Positions 55,250 to 64,000 of a stretch of DNA of 64,000 bases are shown in pieces. Location of the stretch: assembly GCA_026214975.1 (NCBI GenBank), contig JAOBSW010000755.1:1-64000 (forward strand). The letters run 5' to 3'. Within the stretch, counting starts at the first letter, position 1. Each line of letters begins with the position of its first letter. The DNA comes from Gentiana macrophylla (taxonomy: Eukaryota > Streptophyta > Magnoliopsida > Gentianales > Gentianaceae). The notes beneath the pieces were generated by a model that made no database searches, had not been told where the DNA came from, and saw nothing but the letters and a program-made list of their open reading frames with translations. A program made the position numbers and the translations under genes.

Positions 55250-55481
55250 TGATATTTGGAGAGTCGAGCTGAAGACTTTAAATTCAGAACTATTTCTATC
55301 TCTTAGATGTTAGTAATTCTTTTTAGGATTTTAGGTTTTTCTTTACTTTGAGTCAAATAAATGTAACGTTAAAACGGTTGAGGTTTTTTATTTTGCCGTG
55401 TTCCGATGACCATTGGGTTAAGGATGTGCAAAAGTTTTTTTATACTCAATTCGTTGTAACGTGAAGTAGAGTCTCATATGC

Positions 55482-57205
55482 GTGTCTAGGTTATTATAAT
55501 ATACCCGTAAAAGTCATCAACATTATCCTTAAATCAAGCCAAATAATATATATTTAATGTTAAATCACATGTGTATAATGATTATTTAATGTTTTGTGAT
55601 GTATAAAATATAATTTGGTATTTATCCATTTTTTATCATTTAAATACAATTTACTGTGCAATAAATGTTTATTTTGTAGATAAAGCTAAATTGGAGATTT
55701 TCTACAAAAAGAGAAGATAAATCTCAAGGCAATTCGAAGTGGAATCGGATTAAATTGAGGATAAATATCGAAGCAGCACGAAAAGAGGAGTAAGGAGTAC
55801 AAGAGCCAACGAGCCAATCCAGTTTTGATGGACTCGCTGGCAGCCAGAGTCTTGTTCGCTGGGGCGAGTCCCCCTGTCCATCCGGATTAGTTTGGAATTA
55901 TCCTAACGCGTTTTCAGACTTCATTTGGATTTAGGAAACCTATTTCAGATCGGTTCAGGCTTATCCAGTGTGAATTTTTACTCTTATATATATTTGTACT
56001 AGCTCATTAGCAAAAATAAACTTTAGACACTTTACACAATTCATAATAAAATCCTCAGTTTTTCTCAAGAGTAGTCTTTATACAAGTTCTGCAATAATGT
56101 AAGTTCTTGTATTTATTTCTTCTTAGTTCTTTATAATTAAGTCCCCAATTATTATTTATCGTTTAAGATTGTCAGTTTCTTAGTTAAATGATGTAGATCT
56201 AGGATTAAGACGTGAGGCAGTGGGGATTCCATGTCTATAAGGATCCACACGCCCACGCCGATGTCTCGTGATCTATGTATGACTTTATTTTGATCAACAA
56301 TCGTGTTTCTAGTAGCTATATATAATTGCTTTATGAACTTCTATTTTACCCGTTACGTATAGAGAATCGCTAAGATTTAGTTTTTCGCCGAGTCAGTCTA
56401 GCCACGTCTTTATGGTGTGATTGTCCAACTGGAATTTCTTATCTTAGTAGGTATGGCTACGGCTACGTTGCTCGTCTGTTTTAATTAAAACGTATAGTGA
56501 GGAAATACCAATATAGTGCTCCTAGGTCGGCTCATGAATTGCTCTTTCGGGACTTTCAGCGAGATCTAGATCTGTGTTATATTAGGGAATTGCGCGCTCT
56601 TGATTATACGTAAATCGTAGATTAACATGATACCTAAAAAGTTAGTGTTAAAGGGACGGAGACTGATGCACTCGCTTAGGAAGTACGCCTAACCACAGGA
56701 ATGTTGCCTAGGTGAGGAATACGGTTAATATCGGCATCCCTAGTTTTGTAAGCGTGCAAGTTATATGAGATGGAGGCCTAAAAAGCGAAGTCACGCAATG
56801 TAGCATACTGATCTAGATGGCCTATCCGGAGCTAGATCTAGTTTAGGGGATGACTCCCATAGCCAATATAAAAGAGATACAAATCCGGTTAATAGTTAGT
56901 GAGTCTAGTTTAATTATATAGAAGCTCTAGTTCCAAACGATAACATAATAATTGGGGAGGTTAATTATGTTGTATTTATTTATGTTGTGTCGAGTCGTGT
57001 CAATTTATCTTTTCTTGTCCTTTGTTGGTCTTAGACCGTTTTTATGTGCTTGACATGCTTAATTAATTATTTATAAAATGACCTACAATTGGTTCCCTGT
57101 GGCATCGACCTTGATTCGCTATAGCTATACTACGATGAACCTAGTCCTCTTGCTAGTATTGGTTTATGGTGGTCAAGTATTTTAATTTCACTTGAATGAT
57201 CACCT
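55482..57205 (+). mobile_element. 3' LTR of element D
   Basis: Collinear with 36333-38061. The first few bases differ between copies (TGTCTAGG here, TGACGGTC there), so the start is approximate. It ends at GATCACCT, two bases short of the 5' LTR end CTCA, where the next LTR (TGTTAGG) begins; cacct is thus the likely left target copy of that insertion. Confidence 0.8.
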
Positions 57206-59012
57206 TGTTAGGTGTAGTGCCCGAAAGACAATTATGTAATTGTTTTAGGACAGAATTAATAATTCATCTTATGATATGCATGTATGTTAATAATAAAGAC
57301 ACTACTGAAAACCCTAAGTACCTCGTTTATGTAATCACATAACTCAGTGTATGGCTATGCACAAGAGGATTGAGTTAGTGAGATGTACTTAAAATTAACT
57401 TAGTCCATAGCGTTGATTAATCTGAGTATGGGTCTCATGATTAATATGCTAATAATGCGCCTGAACACTTTAGGTGTGTGATCTTATCCGGATTTGTCGG
57501 TAATAGGGTACTAGTGGGGCATTTATATATGATGATAATCATATAGAAATTTGGACCGATTTGATTTGAGTTCTCGATATAATTCCGTGATCAAGAAGTC
57601 TTATCAAATCACAAGATGATCATATATGGATTAATCTCAATCTCGAGGTGATCACTGAGACAAGCCGCTTAGACTAGGGTAGAGTTTGAAGTATTAGTAA
57701 GGATCACTTGAAGTATGTGGTCCAACACTTCGTTGGCTCTATTCGGAATGAGTGAGTAGTCCGTGCTATACGAGATATGGAATCCATTCCTTCCTCGGGA
57801 AGTAGAGCAGACGAGTTCCCTTATTTGTTAATCCTAGAAACTGATCGATCCGCGGAGTTCATGTTAGACTAATTAGCTACTAGTCTGGTATGTGAACTAA
57901 TTGATCACTAGGGGGTTAATGGTAAATAAGGATAATATGTTTCGAGAAGGGTTTACGGAAATATCCCGACTCGAAATGAACAGTCTATGGAGGATTTATC
58001 CGTATGTAATGATTATATCAGTGGACACCTTTTCAACTCATGGTTGAGTGTAAGTTATCTATATTCGGCAGAGTTCAGTTTCGGGTTAATGGTGGTGTAA
58101 TCCCGGAATTAATAGATTGAATATTATTGTTCGGTCTGACGGATAATATTATTTAATTTATTGTAGCTACTGAATATGGGTCCATGGTCCCCGACGTGGC
58201 TCCTAATATAGCATATAGGTTTCTCGTCTTTGCACCTCAATTATAATTAAATAGTTGGATTGGACTATTTAATTGATATGTGGATTAATTGTTTAGTTGG
58301 ACTAGATGATTAAATACATGGAAAAGAAATTTTTCGTGGACTCGGCCCAATGTGTGGAAAAATGCGTGTGGCCTTATTTAATAAAAACGGGGTGCATTTT
58401 TGGTGATTAAATAATTAGAAAGAAATTAGTTTTCTTGGATAATTATTTAATGTATGATTTAATCATTTATTTGTTAAATGATAATTCATGGAATATTAGA
58501 TAATATATTTATTTATCCTAATTTGTTTGGGATATATATTATATTTATCTTTTATTGGAATAAGGATTATTATAATTGATTTTGTATTAATTATTAAATC
58601 CTTGTGGAACAAGGATCTCTCTCCTATATAAGAAGAGTTCTCCATTGTACCAAAATATCACTATTCATGTCACTATTCACAAGAGAAATTGGCTGAAAAT
58701 TTCGGCCTCTATTCTTAGGGTTCGAGTTGGAAAAATCTTCGGGATTTTTCTGGTAGCATATCGGGGAGGTCCGGCGGCTTGAAACACCATCCACCTGGTG
58801 GTGCTTGGAGACACACGTTGGAAGATTTTGGCTTCTCAACTAGGCTCTCAACTTGTTCTTGACGTTTTTCACCATAAAAAGGTTGGTGATCTAACCCCCT
58901 CGTAGGTTAGATCTATTTATCTATGTATTTTGGTTGACTAGATCAAGATCTTGTAGTTTCCGCTGCGTAATCGGGTAGATCTTTGATCCATCCGGAGATA
59001 TTACATCCTACA
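57206..59012 (+). mobile_element. Copia-type LTR (1807 bp), possibly Angela-like
   Basis: Starts TGTTAGGTGTAGTGCCCGAA and ends ATTACATCCTACA, directly followed by AGTGGTACCAGAGAC, a copia primer site (TGGTACCAGAG against TGGTATCAGAG). TATATAAG at 58625-58632. It inserted two bases before the end of LTR D. The second LTR is not in the window. Confidence 0.82.
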
Positions 59013-59289
59013 AGTGGTACCAGAGACTTTGATCTATCAATCAAAGTATGTGAATTTTAGATCTAGGAGTGGAAATTGCATGTTTAGATTGCATTGTTTT
59101 TTTTCGAAAATCATGATGATGAATGCTTTGATATGTTGTGGTTGAAGAGATGGATTGGGGTTGGTATTGTTTACTCGTTAAATCTATTGTAAACTCATAT
59201 AAATTCGTTTATATGAGTATAGGAAATTTTGTAATTTTAATTTCCTAGAAGTAGATCTGTTTTGTTGCTGTTCCGTTTTTTATTTTTTC

Positions 59290-59785
59290 TCGGAGTTTGA
59301 GCCGTTGAAACGACAATCCCTCCGGTCAGAATGAAGAATAAAAGTTGAAGAACATGCCCTTAAAATTTCGTGACGATCGGAGTCAATCTCGATGTCCGAT
59401 CGCTGCTATAAAGTTGCTGCTGTAACAGAAAAGCTCAGCAGGCATTAAAACCCTAGCTGTGAGTTCGTCGAAATTCTGGAAGAGATTGGACCGTTGAAAC
59501 GACGATCCGACCGTTCAGATCAACTAACATGGAGTTATGAACAAGCCCTAAAAATTTCAGGTCGATCGGGATTTGTCTCGATGCCCGATCGTCCCCGGGA
59601 AGACACTGTTGCGCCGCAGTTATAAACAGATGCAACAGTTCGATCGGCGGATCGCTGGAGAAAATTGGACCATTGAAACGAAGATCCAACCGTTCAGATT
59701 GAAGTAGGAGGAGTGAAGAACATGTCCATAAAGTTTCATGACGATCAAGGTTCGTTTGGATTTCCGATCATCGATAAAACGCAGC
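59290..59785 (+). repeat. Three degenerate tandem repeats (about 185 bp) in the leader
   Basis: Each unit has CCGTTGAAACGACNATCC near its start, then GAAGAACATG(C/T)CC, (A/T)AAATTTC, GACGATCGG or GTCGATCGG, and TC(G/T)(A/G)T(G/T)(C/T)CCGATC. Units start near 59299, 59482 and 59669. Confidence 0.7.
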
Positions 59786-61394
59786 AGCAGCAGATTAGAA
59801 AATTGTAAACCCTAGTTAGGGTTTGTTTTTTTATAGGTTAGATACGGGGGTACCAACGATCCATCTCGGTGTTTTATTTTTCCGTTATTTTTTTCGTGTA
59901 TGATCGAAAATTGTATGATAGAACCGGAAAATTGCCATGACATGCATCATATCATGATTCCACTCCAATGCATACATGTAGCTAGTTTATTTGGAATAAA
60001 TTAGGCATGTATAACTCGTATAATTAGTTTAAAGGCTTATTTAATTAATATGTGGTAGTTGATTAATTAAGTAACTAATTATTAAAACCGAGGAACCGGG
60101 TTTTTGTCAATCGTTACGATTTTAGTGATGGATTCTCGGTTAATCCCACTTGGATAAATCGTTGAGTTTTTCGGTGATGGCTTCTCAGTGAACCCACCTT
60201 AAACAGAAACGAGATTACGTTTTGGGTGACAATTTAGAAACCAGAGAATCTTAGTACATGGGTTCGGAAATGGTCTAACCATGGTTGGGCGAGTTCAACC
60301 GAGCTTCGCTCAATCGAATCCCATCCCACGTGTGATATACGTTCTGTGATTCGACAGGACTTAGCATAGCCGATAAGCCTTTGGGCTAAGCGGGCATCTC
60401 TTCTTTGGATTGGCCTGAACTGTCACATATGTTCCAACGAATAAGACGGCGTAGGCTTGCCTACATAACCGACCCTGTTCGGAGTACTTTGATTTATTGT
60501 TTCCTATTGTCAAGGCCGAAACCGTAATTAGTAAACCCACCACTTTTTCAAAATATTTAGTGGGAGCGGGGAAGGCGACAGCCGACCACACGGCCTCTAC
60601 TATAGGTGCAAGCACGTGAGAGAAGGGTGACGCCTCGAGCCGCTTTGATTTCGGCCCCCTACGGATGGTGTTCACCCCTATCAAAATTCAAGGCTTGGTC
60701 TCCAAAAGGATAGGATTTTGGGTACTCGTTGAGTCACTGACCGACCCTACGGCGGCATACTCAGGGCGTACTTTGAGATCTGATATAGTAGGTCACACTC
60801 ATTGTGGATATTTTCAAATATCTAGGCTAGAAAATGAAGGTAATCATGATTAAGGTCCAGGATGTCGATTCTCGTGAGATGTTTGATTCTCGAAGATTAA
60901 TCATGAGAGAGAGATTGTCTCGGTTTAACTATCACCTCTTTGACCTACTCCTACGGGTTTTGACCGAGGTGCGAGGTTAAATCCTTGGAATGGTAGGATA
61001 GACTTCTTATAGTTTATTATTCCTAAAATAAATCTAGTAGTGAAAATTTTATTTTTGAATTTAACTTTCTCGTCATTTTATTTACAACTAAATATCTAGG
61101 TTACTAAAGCTGTTAGTAATAGGACTTCAATAAAAATGTGGAAAGTAACAAGTACGTTGTAATTATCAATAAATGCGATTAACTTTTCGAATAGATTTTT
61201 CTCTTGAGCCTTTAAAAACTTAAGTGACATAGAAATGCAGGTATGTCACGGGTGTCACTCGTGTTGAACGAGAGACGACCATACTTAGTTTACAAAAGAT
61301 GACATAGGACAATCAGATAAAATTCATTTAGTGAATTTTAAAAGTGTAATTACACATCAAATTTCTAATTGAAAAATTGGAAAATCATATACAT

Positions 61395-61770
61395 AAGGTG
61401 TTGCTAGTTAGACGGTATTTGGAACCGATAAACTAGTGGGAGCCTTAGTCTTATGATTTGTTGTTTTTCTGAATAATTAGAAATGTGTAATGAAATGCAC
61501 AAGAGTTTCTCCATTCATTGGAAAAACAAGAATAAGCGTTACTAGTTAGACAGTATTTGGAACTGATAAACTAGTGGGAGCTTAGTTCTGCAGGTTTTAT
61601 AATCTTTAAAACATCATGAACACAACATTGCTAGTTAGACAGTATTTGGAACTGATAAACTAGTGGGAGCTTAGTTCTAGGTGTTGTTCTAATCTTTGAA
61701 AAATCATAAATACAAAGTGTTTCTAGTTAGACGGTATTTGGAACCGATAAACTAGTGGGAGCTTTGGTCT
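61395..61770 (+). repeat. Four repeats containing GATAAACTAGTGGGAGC
   Basis: CTAGTTAGAC(G/A)GTATTTGG followed by AAC(C/T)GATAAACTAGTGGG and AGC at about 61403, 61542, 61630 and 61713. Two weaker relatives (GATAGACTAGTGGGAGT at 62113, ACAAGCTAGTGGGAGC at 62586) follow. The AGTGGGAG core resembles copia polypurine tracts. Confidence 0.8.
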
Positions 61771-63329
61771 TATGATTTGACGATTAGAAAAACGATAGTC
61801 CAAGTAAGTAACACTGAACATCCCACAGTTCAAGAGTAGTGTCTACTCAGACGAACTGCTAGTTCAAGAATGTTCCCATCTAAGGAAAGTCGAGAATGGG
61901 AATGAATGTTTATACGTGTTAGTCATCTAAACTAAGTAGTTTTAAGGCTAAACCGAAAAATTAATAAATTGAAAATTAGAGGATAAGGAAAGTGATTTCG
62001 GATCACTGACCAATGCATCCCTAGCAATTTTCTCGAAAGCTAAAGTTCTTTGGAAGAACTATGTAGCTTTGCATTAAACGATAAATAAAATAGACAACGG
62101 GCAGTTATTTCAGATAGACTAGTGGGAGTGATATAAGGAAATGAATCTCGGATTCACTTCTTGAGTATCACAGAAAATTCATTTTCTGTTTTCGGATTCG
62201 TTGGAACGAACGTATTCATTTTCAATAGGATAATTTGTTTGTCTTATTGACGATAAATATAACATTCGTAGCACGAACCCAAGACTCGGACTTTTGTTTG
62301 ATAAAGTTAAAACCACTAAGAAATCTTTGAATATGTATATGTAACACAATATAAACGCAAATGGTTTCCGTATTTAGATAAACGCTTCTTTCTATTCTAT
62401 TAATTAGTGCATATTCCCTAACGACAAGATCTGAAGACTAGCTTAGGGTGATTCTTATCTCCCAGTCAAAGGAACCCTGTCTCAAAGGAACAATGCCTAA
62501 GTTTCCTTTCAATCGGGAAAAGGGTAATAGATTTAAAGAAGTTACATAGCTTGTTCATATCGACCTTCGGGGTCATATGAAAGATACAAGCTAGTGGGAG
62601 CTTCTGAGTAATGACATATTGTCTGATAACTACTCAAAACTCCGGTAAGTTTATCCAAAATATTTGGAGAAAATCTACGATTTCACCGGAGATAGAGTAT
62701 TCCATACTCGAGAAATAGGTTCTTGCGTAGTCTTCGGGACTGATGCTCGGCCTGCCTCCCAGTGAAATGTTTTCACTAAAGGATACACCATAAACTTGCC
62801 TTATATAGTCATTGGTGTGCTATGATACGCTGCTGAACTCATTTAAGATATTAATTGCAAAATAACGGTTTACGTTGTGATGAAAAACCGAGAAGTCTAC
62901 CTAAAAAGATGCCTACACATTTGTGGATAATGAGTGAATTCGGTTCACCCCACTTCCGTAAATATAGACATTTAGCATTTAGTGATTGAAGGTAGGACTG
63001 GAAATTTTTCATACACGTTCAGTCGTGAAATATCTTAATGCATCGAGTAAAGGTTGGTTATAAAACTCGTAAAACCGAGAGAATGACGGTTATCTTTGTC
63101 AAACTCGGTCCGATAGAGTCTATAAATAACAACCTTAGATCTTGAAGTATTTGTACTCAAGATGTTACTAAGCGATTTGTTCACCCACATCCAACACGGC
63201 GATTGGTGATAACACTAATAAGAACTACTAAACTAGATCAGTATATCAATCCACCCCGAACGCAGTGGGCGTATGGTTTGTCCATTACACATTGCAGGAC
63301 CTTACGGTATATAGGATAGATTGATGACC

Positions 63330-64000
63330 TATAGTCCTTCGTGGACTGTATAGGTGAAGGATGCAGGTTCTTGGATCTAAACGAATTAGATCTATACGCA
63401 GCGGATGGATCACGATTTACATAACATAACGCATAATTAAAGGACTTAAACAAACTACAAGGGGGTTAAGTTTATCTTACCAATAGTGGGAAGAGAAGCC
63501 AAGATCTTCCAATGTGTTCTCCAAACGGTGGTTGGTGGACACGATCCTTGATTTGAAACCTCCTTGATATGCTTTCAAGAAAAACTCTAAGTTTTTCTTC
63601 AACCAAAAAACCCAAGACAAGAAACAAATTTTTTCTCTTTTTTGGTGATATGGAAGTAAATTTTCAAGTGTTTTTACACTTGGAATAACTCTCCTTTTAT
63701 AGGAGAGTAAATCCTTGGTCTCAAGTTTTAATTAATTAAATAAATAATCAATTAAACAAAATAAAAGATATTTTCCTTAATGAATAATTGTGACATGTCA
63801 TTGACCAATAGGAAACCAAATAACATGTCATACAACCAATCACATAACAAGAATATCTTTTATTTTCCATAACGCATAAGAAAATTAATTCTTGTGCTAA
63901 TTAAGACCATAATGGCGCCACCCTAGGGTTTTAGCCCACATAAAATGTCTTTTATGTGTATTATATTATTTAGCCCAACTAAATAATATCCATGCATATC
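63330..64000 (-). mobile_element. Partial copia-type LTR, minus strand, related to the 57.2-kb LTR
   Basis: On the minus strand it has a TATAAAAGG box (63693-63702), ACACATTGGAAGATCTTGGC and TTCTC, GGTAAGATAAAC, and GATCCATCCGCTGCGTATAG, matching in order the LTR at 58625-59000 (ACGTTGGAAGATTTTGGCTT, CCGCTGCGTAATCGGG, TTGATCCATCCGG). The end near 63330 is uncertain and the rest runs out of the window. Confidence 0.6.

Larger units (their letters stand above)
36333..57205 (+). mobile_element. Element D: non-autonomous LTR retrotransposon split by element E
   Basis: Two LTRs of about 1.7 kb (36333-38061 and about 55482-57205) flank an interior of about 1.9 kb once the inserted element E is removed (38062-38121 joined to 53680-55481). 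The interior contains a degenerate tRNA-Asp primer site and one long ORF for a retropepsin-like protein; gag zinc knuckle, RT, RNase H and integrase are all missing. Its 3' LTR stops at cacct, where another element's LTR begins. Confidence 0.82.
59013..63237 (+). mobile_element. Noncoding internal region of the 57.2-kb LTR element
   Basis: More than 4 kb after the primer site without recognisable gag or pol, so the element is either a large non-autonomous derivative (LARD-like) or its coding part is further right. It contains two sets of internal repeats, listed separately. Other stretches, such as 59790-61390 and 61800-63237, show only AT-rich unassigned sequence. Confidence 0.5.

Noticed and set aside
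60361..60684. 107-codon minus-strand open frame
   Set aside because: No recognisable motif; lies in the noncoding interior of an LTR element and is likely fortuitous.

Overview
The window is a transposon-dense stretch of plant nuclear DNA. Evidence: plant LTR-retrotransposon lineages (Athila/Tat-type Ty3-gypsy primed by tRNA-Asp, several Ty1-copia groups, a chromovirus-like LTR), a Stowaway MITE, a LINE fragment, and a decayed mosaic of plastid DNA (16S and 23S rRNA pieces, rpl16, ycf2, psbE, trnF, trnN, trnM) that now carries a nuclear LTR insertion. I assign no species. The only candidate host gene is a small two-exon secreted cysteine-rich peptide gene at 25.2-25.9 kb, which has an in-frame stop.

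Layout. 1-6.8 kb: a three-level nest on the minus strand (LTR C inside the protease region of Athila-like element B, which sits in the gag of Tat/Athila-type element A). 7.0-13.2 kb: plastid-derived mosaic interrupted by a 1.5-kb solo LTR that splits a 16S rRNA copy. 13.2-24.7 kb: old relics: a Tat-type LTR, a copia relic with a 156-bp LTR, two copies of a LINE zf-RVT segment, a decayed copia element, a gypsy RT relic split by a 1.9-kb solo LTR, a Stowaway MITE with a possible excision footprint at the paralogous site, a 147-bp tandem array, and an array of GGGACGAC/GTCGTCCC palindromes. 25.2-26.1 kb: the cysteine-rich peptide gene. 26.4-32.4 kb: a full-length minus-strand copia element with perfect target-site duplication (TSD) tgtgt. 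32.5-34.3 kb: a solo LTR of family A with TSD aatga. 34.3-36.3 kb: a decayed Ale/Retrofit-type copia. 36.3-57.2 kb: outer element D, whose internal region encodes only an intact retropepsin-like protein of 371 aa; it is split by a 15.55-kb Athila-type element E (38122-53674, TSD ttagt). 57.2-63.2 kb: copia-type LTR followed by a long noncoding internal region with internal repeats. 63.3-64 kb: a related LTR on the minus strand.

Points of most interest. (1) Several unrelated LTR families carry arrays of short GC-rich self-complementary motifs (GGACGSSCGTCC, CAAACGCGCGTTTG, CACAGGCGGGCGCCTGTG), usually just upstream of the TATA box and again in the leader before gag. (2) In element E the same motif array plus a TATA box and a leader intron stands immediately upstream of the env-like ORF, suggesting a private promoter. 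(3) Element D is a protease-only non-autonomous LTR element with an arginine-rich tail. Coordinates of LTR ends with matching TSDs are exact as read; relic boundaries and gene-fragment edges are approximate. All family assignments come from reading motifs, not from database searches.
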